Numbered from the stretch's first letter, positions 1-11,682 are shown. The stretch is DNA of 64,000 bases from Corydoras sp. C115 (GCA_019802505.1 JAFMOC010000261.1:367501-431500), one strand, 5' to 3'. A program made the numbers and translations. The notes: generated by a model not told the origin, from the sequence alone.

Positions 1-777
1 TTCATGGCCTGTGGTTCCTACCCCGCCCCCACCAGCTGGTTAATCATGCACAAGCTGAACACTTCATTACCCAGGACATGTTTGCCCCTCAGCGCTTTCT
101 TGCTGGTAAATTAGTACTTTCTATTTATACAGGTATGGCAGGTCAGAGGTCTCGGGGTTGAGAAAGGTAAGGGGATAAAATGAATATAGCGCCGGGTTCT
201 TCGGGCCAGGAGCCTCCCAGAAGAAAAGCCCTCCAACTTAAACAGTATCATAAGGAGAAATGAATTGGCACTGTAGGAGAGCGGTTCTCTTTGTTCCAGT
301 CCTGTCTTAGTCCTGCTGTGTTCATTCCATGCTCTGAAGCACTGCTGCTCCTTTGAAAGTGGTGAGCTGGCATTTCGTTCGCAGTGCAAGTCCTGTCTAT
401 GATTTTTTTTTTGTCTGTATTCTCATAATTATTTTTATTTTATTCTGTGGAAGGAACATGTTTAATGTTCAGGATTCGACGCTAAGAGTCGTATAATTGG
501 AGCACTGATTTTAAAAGCTAATGAATGACATGCTTGACAAATACTCCACCATGGCTAATAAGCTTCATCATGGCTTTGGATGGGGCAGGTTGAAACAGGT
601 GCTCCACACGCAGAGCCAATTTTCTTTTGGTCTGTTGACCCTGCTCAGCGGTTAGCACATTTGGGATGAGGCCTAGCCATGTGTTATGGTAAAATGTCTA
701 CCCATGCTTATCCATGGTCTCTGGCAATGAAGATGTAGACGGGGTGTTAAATGTCACCTGCGTTCATCAGCTCTTCC
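1..777. other. unique sequence, no gene seen
   Basis: Non-repetitive DNA of mixed composition. Short open frames on both strands look random and have no recognisable domain. No SINE or microsatellite until the CATC-rich stretch at 778. Confidence 0.5.
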
Positions 778-1090
778 TCCATCCATCCATCCAACCATCC
801 ATTCATCCATCCATCCATTATAGGGGTCCATTATAGGGCTACTAGGGTCTGGGGGGGGGGAGGGGGTTCCTCATGCCCATTCAGGGGAGAATGTTACGGG
901 CGCTGTGCAGATACACCCAGGACAAGGCATCAATCTATGGGCACACACTCACTCACACAGACACACTCTATATGGGGCAATTTGGAGAATTCAATTGACC
1001 TTGACCCATGTATTTGGACTGTGGGAGGAAACCGGAGAACCCGGAGGAAACCCAAGCGTTTTCTTTTTTTTGCCCACCCAGACTGGTACC
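778..1090 (-). mobile_element. V-SINE A, head-truncated (unit 1 of triplet)
   Basis: Minus-strand copy: CATC-rich 3' end first, then the body and part of the central block. The tRNA-like head is missing and replaced by a T-run followed by a GCCCACCCAGACTGGTACC junction. The same junction ends the next unit, so the two are related by duplication. Confidence 0.85.
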
Positions 1091-1264
1091 ATCCATCCAT
1101 CCATCCATTATTTTCTGCTTTATCCTCTACTAGGGTCGCGGTTCCCCATGCCTATCCAGGGGAGAACGTTTCAGGCACTGGGCAGATACACCCAAGGAGG
1201 AAACCGGAGAACCCAGAGGAAACCCACACGTTTTTTTTTTTTAGCCCACCCAGACTGGTACCTT
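1091..1264 (-). mobile_element. V-SINE A, internally deleted (unit 2 of triplet)
   Basis: Minus-strand copy with a large internal deletion: the 3' body jumps at about 1193 from the ACACCCAAGG segment directly to the AGGAAACCGG segment. It ends in the same T-run plus GCCCACCCAGACTGGTACC junction as its left neighbour. Confidence 0.85.
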
Positions 1265-1548
1265 CCATCCATCCATCCATTATGTTCCTCTTTATCCTCT
1301 ACTAGGGTCGCGGGTGGGTTCCCCATTCCCATCCAGTGGAAAACGTCTCGGGCGCTGGGCAAATACACCCAGGACAGGGTGCCAATCTATCACTAGGCAG
1401 ACACTCACTCACACAGACACACCCTATATGGGGCAATTCAATTGACATTGACCCATGTTTTTGGACTGTGGGAGAAAACCGGAGAACCCTGAGGAAACCC
1501 AGGCGGACACGCGGGAGAACATGGAAACTCCACCCAGATTGGGATTAT
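1265..1548 (-). mobile_element. V-SINE A, head-truncated (unit 3 of triplet)
   Basis: Minus-strand copy running from the CATC-rich tail to the start of the central block. The tRNA-like head is absent. It directly abuts unit 2. Confidence 0.85.
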
Positions 1549-2640
1549 CGTTATCTTTGCACGTATCTGAGGAAGTGTGCACCCATTAAAGCGTAATCAT
1601 CTGGCAGCCAAAAATACTTTGCTTTCTTAGCTAGATCTTGTAGCATCTCATTTCAACTCATGGCCTATTTTTAATCAGTGGCGGCAGCGAAAAGTAATAG
1701 CTATCAATTCATTAAGTGGCCCAGCTATGCTGCCCTATGTCTGATTTTCCTTTGGCCTGCTTGCCATGTGCTGCTCTGATGGCGGAGGTCTTCCACACAC
1801 TGTTTGTTCGGGCACAGCTGCATGATTTTTGTAGCTCCTCACCGCTTAAGTATTTTCATTGAAACCCAAGAAGCAACATCATGTGTCTTTATATATAAAT
1901 ATACAACGAGGCCCGAGCCAGATGAGTTTTTTTTTCCATTCACATCTTGGCTTGGTAATGTTTACATCCATTAATAGCCGATTCCTTGGTCTTGTAACAT
2001 TTAGACCCGCGTGTTTATAATGCTTCGCAGTGTATGCAATGGAAAGCTATTTCAGCTTCTTGTCGGAGGAATTAGGTGGCGTCGGTGTACGATGCAATCA
2101 GAGACGGCGCTCGCCTGGTGTTCTTAAGCAGACAGCTGCTTCTCTGGAATGCGAGGAGGTGAAGATGGATTTCTTCCTTTCTGTCCTTTCGAGTAGATGA
2201 CTTTTACGAAAATGGATGCTGGCTCCAAGATCTAGATGAACTGGATTCCTGGGGTCCTGCTGGCCCTGGGTCAGCAGCCCGTTTAATTGCTAACACCATG
2301 TCCCGAAGGGCTTTGTACTTAAGTTAAGACCGTAGGCATGGACGGGAGGGGTTTTTGTTGAAAGATGGCATTGGCTTAACCATAGATTGTGGATTGATGA
2401 GAGGTGCAGCGAATACTAACGTTCTAGAGTAAAGGGCTGTTCGTTGGTATTGAGCGCTGTTACTATGTTAAGAAAGGATGTGCTATTTTGACATCCAAGG
2501 ACAGCGAGGTTTGAAGAGTATTGGGTACATGAAGGGTGAATTACTATCGAGGACATACGATGTTTGTGATACATGATCTGTTACAGTGGTCAAAAATTAA
2601 CATCAGATAATCAGTACATTGGTCTGGATTGTTGCTTAGT
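1549..2640. other. unique sequence, possible conserved non-coding DNA
   Basis: About 1.1 kb free of SINEs and microsatellites and with balanced composition. No open frame of note and no recognised domain. It is one of the longer clean stretches and so a candidate for conserved non-coding elements, which cannot be judged without other species. Confidence 0.35.
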
Positions 2641-2953
2641 ATCCATCATCTTCTGCTTTATGCTCTACTAGGGTCGCGGTGGGGTTCCCCATGCCAATAC
2701 AGGGGAGAACGTCTTGGGCGCTGGGTAGATATACCCAGGAAAGGGAGCCAATCTATCACTGGGCACATTCACTCCCACAAACACACTCTAAATGGGGCAA
2801 TTTGGAGAACTCAATTAACTTGATCCATGTTTTTGGACTGTGGGAGGAAACCGGAGAACCTGGAGGAAACCCACGCGGACACAGAGAGAACATGGAAACT
2901 CCACCCAGTTTGGGATTTGAACTGGGAATCCCTAGTGCTGAGAGGAGAACATG
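2641..2953 (-). mobile_element. V-SINE A, nearly full
   Basis: Minus-strand copy from the tail through the body and central block to the B-box side of the head; the outermost head is cut off at the AGGAGAACATGG segment. Confidence 0.85.
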
Positions 2954-3025
2954 GTGCACTTCAGACCTTAAGTCCATCAGATTGTTCTCCACATTACCAT
3001 TTATTGTACACATTATTGATTAGGG

Positions 3026-3326
3026 GGCGTCACGGTGGCTTAGTGGTTAGCACGTTGCAATCCCAATCTGGGTGGAGTTTCCATGTTCTCCCGGTGTCCA
3101 CCCAGGTTTGCTCTGGGTTCCTCTCATAGTCCAAAAACATGGATCAAGGCCAATTGAATTCTCCAAATTGCCCCATATAGAGTGTGAGTGTGTGTCCAGT
3201 GATAGATGGGTGCCCTGTCCTGGATGTATCTGCCCAGCGCACGAAACGTTCTAAGCTCTAATAAGCATGGGGAACCCCCCCCACGACACTAGTTGAAGAT
3301 TAAATGGAAGATAATGAATGAATGAA
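3026..3326 (+). mobile_element. V-SINE A with head deletion
   Basis: Plus-strand copy. The A box is present (about 3037-3047), but the sequence from the A box to just before the central block is deleted, removing the B box. The tail ends in GAATGAAT repeats. Confidence 0.85.
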
Positions 3327-3363
3327 GATAAATTAATCAATTAAAATATTATCTTGTTAAGAT

Positions 3364-3717
3364 TTCATTCATTCATTCATTATCTTCCGCTTTATCCTAT
3401 ATTAGGGTCGCGGTGGGGGGGTTCCCCATGCCCATCCAGGGGAGAACGTTTCGGGGGCCGGGCAGATACACCCAGGACAGGGCGCCAATCTATCGCTGGG
3501 CACACACTCACTCAGACAGACACGCACGCATACACACTCTATATGGGGCAATTTGGAGAACTCAATTGACCTTGATCCATGTTTTTGGACTGTGGGAGGA
3601 ACCCGGAGGAAACCCACGCAGACACGGGGAGAACATGGAAACTCCACCCAGATGGGGATTCGAACCGGGAATCCCTAGTGCTGAGAGGAGAACGTGCTAA
3701 CCACTAAGCCATGTGCC
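3364..3717 (-). mobile_element. V-SINE A, full, with TSD
   Basis: Full-length minus-strand copy, with a CATT-type tail at 3364. It is flanked by the direct repeat TTAAGATTTC (3357-3366 and 3720-3729), the expected mark of retrotransposition. Confidence 0.9.
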
Positions 3718-4433
3718 TATTAAGATTTCTTAAAATAAAAAAATAAAAGATTTAATAATCAATATAAAAAATAATCAATTTTCTTAGAAACCTTTTTTTT
3801 TTTTTTTAAATATTTTCAGATTTTTTTTTTCTGATTGATTTTTTTTGCAGTGTGCATTCCTCTGGTTCTCCTAGATGGATTTTTGCAAAACTTCTTTCCC
3901 CCCAAAATTTCAAAAAGAAGCCTTTTTGTCAGCCTTTGAATGAAACAGTTAAAGTTATTGTGACATTGAATTAACCCGGGTGTGAAATGCACATGTTAAC
4001 TACAGTATTTACTGTTGACATTGAGTGTACATGGTGTCTAGGCATGATTGTGGTCAAATGTACTTGTGTTTGTGTACAAGAGGCAGTGTGAGTGTGTCTT
4101 GCAGTGGCATTAGTCAGAGTAGGTATTTTGGGATTGCAGAGACTGTTGGCGCCCAGTTTGAGCTCCATCAGTGTGACATTTTCATGCATCATGTTGTATC
4201 ATGAGGTGAACGACTCTCTTTCTGTCTTTCTTCGCTTTAGCCACTTCATCTTTTGAATTTTGTTTCTATATTCTATTAAATATATGCAGTTTAATAGACA
4301 TACTTACATATTTCAATTTCACTATAAATAAAAGTATTTGTTGCATTTTTATATGTGTCTATGGTGTTCCAATTTACACATAAAAAAGTGCTTGATCAGC
4401 AAATTTTGCAGTTTTTTGCAGTCCGGTTTCAGT
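3718..4433. other. AT-rich unique sequence, no gene seen
   Basis: AT-rich DNA with several T-runs (about 3790-3845) and no repeat family I recognise. The minus-strand frame near 3971-4192 has no recognisable domain. Confidence 0.4.
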
Positions 4434-5101
4434 AAGTAAGTGTCAGTAATAGCCGGTGTTCATAATGCATTATTAACACATTTATGAAGCTTTATAAAGT
4501 ATTCATCATGCTTTATAATACTTGTATAAGCCTTTTTTAATGTCCATAATGTACATAACCACACTCATAAAGTGTCATAAGAACCTGCCATAAGGCTTTA
4601 TAACACAAAGCGACATAATGCATTATTAATTATATATTTGAACTGTTCATCAACTTATTATAGACACCAGTAACATAAAGCCTTATGACGTTTGTTGTGT
4701 AGTGACTTAACGTAAGTACTCAAAACGATTTATAAAAGCTTATAAGCTTTCTATACAGGCATAAAGTACAGTGTTGTCATTGGTTACCTCTTTGAAATAG
4801 ATAGATACATAGTAGCACATAATGCCTTATAAAAGCTTATAAATGCACTTTACATACTTTAAGTAGTGTTATCATCATCTTGTTTTAAAAGTTTAAATAA
4901 GTTCATGTTATAATAATGATGTCACTTATATAATAGCGTTATAAAGATTTGTGTCAAATGAACACTTTATGACTGTGATTATGAACTATGAGCATCTATG
5001 TACATTACCAAAGGCTTATGACAAATGCTATAAAGCATTATGAATATAATGTAAATGCACTTATAATGCATTATGAATACCAGATTCATAGAAAGGGTAA
5101 C
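4434..5101. mobile_element. MITE-like AT-rich element E1
   Basis: About 670 bp built from short variants of CATAATGC, TTATAAAG and GCTTATAA. Its ends carry an inverted 15-bp motif, TTCATAATGCATTAT (4459-4473), repeated in reverse complement at 5063-5077. It has no coding capacity, so a non-autonomous DNA transposon is the natural reading. A second copy lies at 56204-57516; they share an internal block including a TTATAAAAGCTTATAAATGC segment. The superfamily is not identifiable, because no clear target duplication is visible. Confidence 0.6.
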
Positions 5102-5127
5102 TAAATTGATTTATTAATATCATATTT

Positions 5128-5467
5128 AGGGCGGCACGGTGGCTTAGTGGTAAGCATGTTCTCCTCTCAGCACTAGTGATTCCTGGTTCGAATCCAAATC
5201 GGTGTGGAGTTTTCATGTTCTCACCGTGTCCACGTGGGTTTCCTCTGGGTTCTTCGGTTTCCTCCCACAGTCCAAAAAATGTGGATCAAGGTCAAGTGAA
5301 TTCTCCAAATTGCCCCATATAGAGTGTGTTTGTGAGTCAGTGTGTGCCCAGTGATAGATTGACGCCCTGTTCTGAGTGTATCTGCCCAGTGCCCGAAACA
5401 TTCTGCCCTGGATGGGCATGGGGAACCCCCCGTGAACCTAGTAGAGGACAAAATGGATGGATGAATA
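5128..5467 (+). mobile_element. V-SINE A, full (left half of tail-to-tail pair)
   Basis: Full plus-strand copy starting AGGGCGGCACGG and ending in a GGATGGATGAAT tail. The tail runs directly into the tail of an inverted copy. Confidence 0.9.
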
Positions 5468-5818
5468 TTCATTCATTCATTATCTCCGCTTTATCCTCTA
5501 TTAGGGTCGCGGTGGGGTTCCCCATGCCCATCCAGGGGAGAACATCTCGGGCGCTGGGAAGATAGACCCAGGACAGGGCGCCAATACATCGCTGGGCACA
5601 CACTCACTCACACAGACACACTCTATATGGGGCAATTTTTGAGAATTAAATTGACTTGATCCATGTTTTCGGACTGTGGGAGGAAACCGGAGAACCCGGA
5701 GGAAACCCACGCAGACACGGGGAGAACATGGAAACTCCACCCAGATGGGGATTTGAACCAGGAATCCCTAGCGCTGAGAGGCGAACGTGCTAACCACTAA
5801 GCCACTAAGCCACTAAGC
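5468..5818 (-). mobile_element. V-SINE A, full (right half of tail-to-tail pair)
   Basis: Full minus-strand copy with its tail joined to the previous copy. At the head end the motif CCACTAAG is repeated three times (about 5795-5818), a small local expansion. Confidence 0.9.
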
Positions 5819-6076
5819 TGGATGAATTTCTGGATGTTTTTATAATTATATATGTGATATGACCCCAGGATCACTTTTACTTTGTAATTTTGATGCCTAA
5901 AGTAACATTGCTCTAAAGGATCTGATAACCTATCAGAACTTAGGCATCCGACAAAACCGCCAGACAGACAGATAGTTGATGACAGATGCCTGGGATTACA
6001 TGGAGCCCCCAAGTCCCAGTCAGTTCCTACCGCTTTAAGATCCAGGCATCTCTCATGCTCTCAATTTTTCTTTCTC

Positions 6077-6078
<2 letters not shown>

Positions 6079-6132
<54 letters not shown>
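6079..6132. repeat. (CA)n microsatellite
   Basis: About 27 uninterrupted CA units, followed by a short TCACAC extension. Confidence 0.95.
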
Positions 6133-6136
<4 letters not shown>

Positions 6137-6432
6137 ACTTCCCAAATGATATCTTTTTCACATCAGCAGTTGTGTTTGGTGAACAAAAATGCTTACCTCT
6201 TATATTCCGGTTTGCTCAGGCTGCTTTTCCCAGTGCAGACTTGCTGGTACGCTCTTTTATTTTTATTTTTTTTTACCTAAAATGAGTTGGCAGAAATGCT
6301 GTAAAGCATAACTATATGCATAGCTAGATATTATAATATTAAAATAATATAGCTTGAATAGCCTGCCTTTGTAGATTTGTTTCAAAATGCTTAGCTTCGA
6401 AATGCTTAGTGCTATTTTGAAGAATGCTCATA

Positions 6433-6767
6433 TATCCATCCATCCATCCATCATCCATCTACTAGGGTCATGGGGGGTTCCCCATGCCCATCCAGGGGAG
6501 AACGTCTCGGGCACTGGGCATATACACCCAAGACAGGGTGCCAATCTATCGCTGGACACACACTCACTCACACAAACACACTCTATATGGGGCAATTTGG
6601 AGAATTTAATTGATCTTCATCCATGTTTTTGAACTGGGTGGGAGGAAACCGGAGAACCCGGAGGAAACCCACGCGGACAAGGGGAGAACATGGAAACTCC
6701 ACCCAGATTGGGATTAGAACTGGGAATCCCTAGTGTTGAGAGGCCAAAATGCTAACCATTAAGCCAC
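6433..6767 (-). mobile_element. V-SINE A, full, with TSD
   Basis: Minus-strand copy, somewhat diverged, with a shortened tail region. It is flanked by the direct repeat CTCATATATCCAT (from 6427 and from 6768), a good target-site duplication. Confidence 0.88.
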
Positions 6768-7082
6768 CTCATATATCCATCTATTTCAATATTTTAATGG
6801 GAAGAGGGTGAATTATCAGCATGTAAAACCAAGTAGTATGTTGATTGTCAGAGGAAAGCATACCCATGTGTATTTGTTGGGATATTTTACAGACTGTAAT
6901 CTCTAAAAACCCTGATTATTAAGACCCCAGTTATTGGTTACCATATAAACCCAAAAGATTCCAAAGTGAAAGCTGTGCAGTGTCTTGCTATTGAACTACA
7001 CCATTTCCAAACTCATAGTCCCAACTTTGGTCAAAAATATTACCAATATTTAACATTTACACCATTCCAACATTTTCCAATA

Positions 7083-7160
7083 CCGATCTGGGTGGAGTTT
7101 CCATGTTCTCTCATCATCCATGTGGATTTTCTTTGAGTTCTCCTCATGGTTCGACCCTTC
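7083..7160 (+). mobile_element. V-SINE A central-block fragment
   Basis: Only the central block is recognisable (GATCTGGGTGGAGTTTCCAT onward) and it is strongly diverged. Probably an old truncated remnant. Confidence 0.6.
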
Positions 7161-8085
7161 TCAAACTGGCTAACATCTCGTCCATGACGATGGGAAGTGT
7201 CTATCAACATGGTTATTTAAGACATGAGAAGCAACTCATTGCACCAATTGGGGTTGATGCAGCTGACCCATGCAGTAATTATCCAATAGGAGTCTCGTTC
7301 CTGTTTGGTAATTTACATCCAACTGGCAACTTTTTTTTGGCCAGCCAGTGTATTTTAATCCAATATAACCATTTTGATTATATTCATATGTCTATATACT
7401 GTATAAACGACATAGAAACTATATATACACGTTTTTATCCTGGACAGTTCCTTACGTAGGGTCAGTGTTAGGGTTGTGCTCTCAACATTAATCAGTTCTT
7501 ATTGGCATGTTTGTGCAGCACCAGTCCCAGAGCCCTCTGACCTTGCACATGACCTGTGGGTCGCGGCTAAACACAAGGTTGCTCTTTACCAGCAAATAAA
7601 TACACCAGTGCACTGTACCATCCACTGCTGCCCCAGAGACCTGACCCTATCCTCCATTCAGTGTCCTACTGTCTTACTTTCAGACCTATAGTTTATACCA
7701 CTTATAAGAAAGAGGATGGCTCTCTACATAGAGAAACATGCTACAATATTAAATTCAAATTTAATAAAGGGTATTTCAATGAGTTTCTTTAAACAGCAGA
7801 GTTTTTATTGGAAATCTATCCATGTTATTTAAGTAACAAAAGAGGAAAACAAACAGAAACCCTTATTAATGAACAATTATTACATTTAAAAAATATATAA
7901 AAAAATAATATTATCATGTTACCAGTGATCTGTTTAAATTACTTACTTTAAGTTGTCAGGCTTAGTTTGAGGTTCTATGTTGGTTATTTAATGAGAATTG
8001 ACATTCAAAGCCCTTATGAATGTGAATATGTTGACCGGTAATTTGGTAGCCTATGTGGTTTGGTAGTGTATGTAGTTTGTGTATA

Positions 8086-8097
<12 letters not shown>
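7161..8097. other. unique AT-rich sequence, no gene seen
   Basis: No repeat family is recognised. Open frames at 7103-7459 and 7476-7691 have no familiar domain and no coding support. Confidence 0.4.

Positions 8098-8180
<83 letters not shown>
8098..8180. repeat. (TA)n microsatellite, left part
   Basis: About 40 TA units ending directly at a SINE head. A second long (TA)n resumes at the other side of that SINE, so the SINE sits inside a TA array. Confidence 0.95.
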
Positions 8181-8479
8181 GTGGCACAGTGGCTTAGTGG
8201 TTAGCACGTTCGCCTCACAGCACTAGGGATTCCCGGTTCGAATCTGGGTGGAGTTTCCATGTTCTCCCCGTGTCCACGTGGGTTTCCTCCGGGTTCTTCA
8301 GTTTCCTCCCACAGTCCAAAAACATGGATCAAGTCAATTGAGTTCTCCAAATTTCCCCATGTAGAGTGTGTGTGTGTGTGAGTGAGTGTGTGCCCAGCGA
8401 TAGGTTGGCGCCCAAAACGTTCTCCCCTGGATGGGCATGGGGAACCCCACCACGACCCTAATAGAGGATAAAGGATAGA

Positions 8480-8482
<3 letters not shown>
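8181..8482 (+). mobile_element. V-SINE A inside a (TA)n array
   Basis: Plus-strand copy with a good A box and B box. The segment between the GATAGG and CCCAAAACG motifs is deleted (about 8404-8414). The tail lacks GGATGG repeats and passes directly into (TA)n. Confidence 0.88.
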
Positions 8483-8578
<96 letters not shown>

Positions 8579-8622
8579 TATACATATATATGTATATGTA
8601 TGTGTGTCTGTGTTTATGTATG

Positions 8623-8653
<31 letters not shown>

Positions 8654-8710
8654 GTGTATGTGTGCATGTATATGTATATATCTACATATATATGTGTGTA
8701 TATATATATA
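8482..8710. repeat. (TA)n followed by (TG)n compound microsatellite
   Basis: About 50 TA units (to about 8590), then TATG and TG runs and a second short TA run (8698-8710). The frames here read as Tyr-Ile or Cys-Val repeats and are not genes. Confidence 0.93.
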
Positions 8711-8979
8711 TGTTCTTTTTATTACAATTTAAAAACGGAAAACATCTTTTTTACGGTTTTTGTACCAGGACACTCATCGAAGCATTTTGGATCTTTGTGT
8801 GCGCGTGTTAAACCAAAAAAAAAAATCTAAGACATGCAAATTTGAATACTAATTACAAAATTAGAAAGCCACAATGTAATTTGGTGGGTGCTCAGTTGAG
8901 AGAGCATGATGCCTGAAGAGATCCCCTTTTTTGAACAAGGTGCCACTGAACATGACCTTTTTTTAAGCCTTCATGAATA

Positions 8980-9306
8980 TTAGCTAATGCGTGATGAACA
9001 AAGTTTGCCTGGCTTCGCCAGCGCATCAATTTCAGCCCCGCTGAACACTCGCAAATTAGCCACAGAGTGTTCTAGCATCACCTGTTGAGATGCCGTCTGG
9101 AGTGTGAAATGAGCCTCCCGCTGCAGTTTGCTATAGGTGGAAGTTACTCTTTGTTGCAGATCTGAAATCGTTGTTGTGCACTGGAAGCTGCTGATGGAGG
9201 CTGAAACGTTGGGCTTAGAAGCTGATCCTGAAGCAGCCAAACAACTAAAAGTCTGTCGTGTGCCTGAGGCTTGGAACCCGACTGTCACAGTCAGACTGTC
9301 TTAGGC
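8980..9306 (-). other. possible coding remnant, unidentified
   Basis: A stop-to-stop open frame of just over 100 codons on the minus strand, with no ATG at the start. Unlike most frames here it is not SINE or microsatellite: its composition is mixed and rich in Ser, Thr and Gln, with a stretch that could form a helix (LQQRVTSTYSKLQ). I do not recognise the protein. No clear splice donor follows. It could be an exon, a decayed gene fragment or chance. Confidence 0.25.
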
Positions 9307-9656
9307 AATTAGTGATATAGAAACAGGAACTAAATATACCTACTGTAACGTCACACAGAGATGCAAAGCCTCCACAGAGAGCAGCCTGTCTGTCACTGTA
9401 TTAGGGTTGCCACCCGTCCTGTAAAGTACGGACTCGTCTAGTATTTGCCAAATGAATGTTGCGTCCCATGGCGAACCAATACAAGATTTGTTTGTGTTGC
9501 GATTTGTTCTGTATTTCCATAAATGTCCACAAAATGTCTAACCTCTAACAACTAACACAATATAGCATACACATAGTAGAGTCCCGTGTGGGTCGTTTTC
9601 CTCGTTGTTATATTTTAAACATGCTGGCTATTGACTATATTGTGTATGTATAATAT

Positions 9657-9988
9657 GGTGGCTTAGTGGTTAGCACGTTCGCCTCTCAGAACTAGGGATT
9701 CCCAGTCTGGGTGGAGTTTCCATGTTTTTCCCGTGTCCGCATGGGTTTCCTCCAGGTTCTCTGGTTTTCTCCCACAGTCCAAAAGATTAACGTCAATTGA
9801 ATTTTTCAAATTGCTCCATAGAGAGTGTGTCTGTGAGAGAGTTTGTGTCTGTGTGAGTGAGAGTGCCGATAGATTGGCGTCCTGTACTGGGTGTAGCTGC
9901 CCAGCGCCCGTAACATTCTCCTTTGGATGGGCATGGGGAAACCCCCCAAAACTAGTAGAGGATAAAGCGGAAGATAATGGATGGATAG
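9657..9988 (+). mobile_element. V-SINE A in tandem unit 1
   Basis: Plus-strand copy that begins inside the A box and shares with the next copy a deletion around the GTGTGCCCA motif. Because the flanking 80 bp is also repeated, the two copies arose by local duplication, not by separate insertions. Confidence 0.85.
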
Positions 9989-10065
9989 ATAGCACTCTGG
10001 CTTGTTTTCCTCATTGTCATATTTTACAAATGCTGGCTTTTGGCTGTATGGTGTATGTATTACGT

Positions 10066-10399
10066 TGGCTTAGTGGTTAGCATGTTCTCCTCCCAGAGCT
10101 AGGGATTCCCGATTCAAATCCCAACCTGGGTGGAGTTTCCACGTTCTGCCTGTGTCCATGTGGGTTTCCTCCGGGTTCTTTGGTTTCCTCCCACAGTCCA
10201 AAACCATGGATTAAGGTCAATTGAATTTTCCAAATTGTCCCATATAGAGTGTGTCTTTGTGAGTGAGTGTGCCGATAGATCGGCGCCCTGTCCTGGGTGT
10301 ATCTGCCCAGTGCCCGAAACGTTCCCCTTTGGATGGGCATGGGGAACCCCCCCGCGACCCTAGCAGAGGATAAAGTGGAAGATAATGGATGGATGGATC
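10066..10399 (+). mobile_element. V-SINE A in tandem unit 2
   Basis: Plus-strand copy, cleaner than the copy in unit 1, with a GGATGGATGG tail. It has the same head truncation and GTGAGTGTGCCGATAG deletion as unit 1. Confidence 0.88.
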
Positions 10400-10499
10400 G
10401 TGCTCTGGGTCGTTTTACTCGTCATATTTTATGTTATTCAAGAATGCTAAGAATGGACATGAAAATGAAGAAGGATTTAAACACTGATTCATAACAGAG

Positions 10500-10916
10500 T
10501 AATGAAAACTCAATTAAATCTCTTTACAATACGACATTAAGTCCTTTACATGGCAGCCAAAGGCCTCTGGGGATTTGAGTGGATTCAATTACTCTGGAAT
10601 TAATGTGGAATTCAAGAGTGTTGACTTATAGACTACTTGCAGTAGTAGATCGGAGGGTGGGGGGGGGGGGGTATACTTACTCACTGCTATGTTCTGTAAC
10701 TTTTTCAGAATTACTTAAGTTTCCATTAGTTATTAATTTATTAATATTGCCCTACGATAGATTTTTGGTGCCTGATCAATCAAATATTTGATGCAATCAA
10801 ATCATAAAACAAAACAATGGTAGAAAATATTTAGAAGTGAAAATGTTTAGTAGTGAGATTAGAAGCATTTCCACACAGACATAATTTTAAATGGAACTTA
10901 AGGAATTGGTATTAGC
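10500..10916. other. unique AT-rich sequence, no gene seen
   Basis: Includes a short G-run (10659-10670). No repeat family or coding signal is recognised. Confidence 0.4.
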
Positions 10917-10930
10917 ACAACAATCATTAT

Positions 10931-11290
10931 TCATTCATTCATTCATTATCTTCCGCTTTATCCTCTATTAGGGTCGGGGGGGGGGGTTCCCCATGCCCAT
11001 CCAGGGGAGAACATTTCGGGCGCTGGGCAGATACACCCAGGACAGGGCGCCAATCTATCGCTGGGCACACACTCACACACTCACTCACACAGACACACTC
11101 TATATGGGGCAACTTGGAGAACTCAATTGACTTGATCCATGTTTTTAGACTGTGGGAGGAAACCGGAGAAGCCGGAGGAAACCCACGGGGACACGGGGAG
11201 AACATGGAAACACCACCCAGATTGGGATTTGAACCGGGAATCGTTAGCGCTGAGAGGCGAACGTGCTAACCACTAAGCCACCGTGCCGCC
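10931..11290 (-). mobile_element. V-SINE A, full, with 14-bp TSD
   Basis: Full minus-strand copy. The direct repeat ACAACAATCATTAT lies at 10917-10930 and 11291-11304 and borders the element exactly, which sets both ends of the family: GGCGGCACGG at the 5' end and CATT repeats at the 3' end. Confidence 0.93.
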
Positions 11291-11682
11291 ACAACAATCA
11301 TTATGTAGCTTAAATTTTTGTTGAAATGTTACTTCCAGAAACTTGGGCCTGGACATCAGTGCACCCTATTGGGTCCTGGCATTATTATTTGTCATCTGGT
11401 GCAGCTGTGTTTCGTCATGTGACCAACCCTTACATGTTTAAAAGCCCTTCCTTACCTGTGTTCAGTGTTGGAACATTGATTATGTTCATGTTGTGTCCTG
11501 GCTATGGCTGTTTTCACCCGGTGTCTTCTGCATTAAATACTACTTTTTGAACCACCTGCAGCTCTGGACTTTGTCCTTTCAAGCCGAGGCATTGGCATTT
11601 CATAACAACAAAACACAAAACACATCTAAAATTCCATGTGCAAGTACATTTGAACTAGAATAGAAATAAACACAAACATTTT

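Larger units (their letters stand above)
9583..10445. repeat. 409-bp tandem duplication carrying a SINE
   Basis: The flank motif CGTTTTCCTCGTTG and its variants recurs at 9593, 10002 and 10410, giving a period of 408-409 bp. Units 1 and 2 each consist of about 75 bp of flank plus one V-SINE A; unit 3 holds only the flank. Confidence 0.8.

Noticed and set aside
905..1396. Many open frames of 60-190 codons with recurring peptides such as GNRRTRRKPT or KPENPEETH
   Set aside because: They are V-SINE A read in various frames and both strands. The same peptides recur at dozens of SINE positions and have no independent coding support.
8201..8585. Frames rich in Tyr-Ile repeats
   Set aside because: Translation of (TA)n microsatellites fused to SINE sequence.
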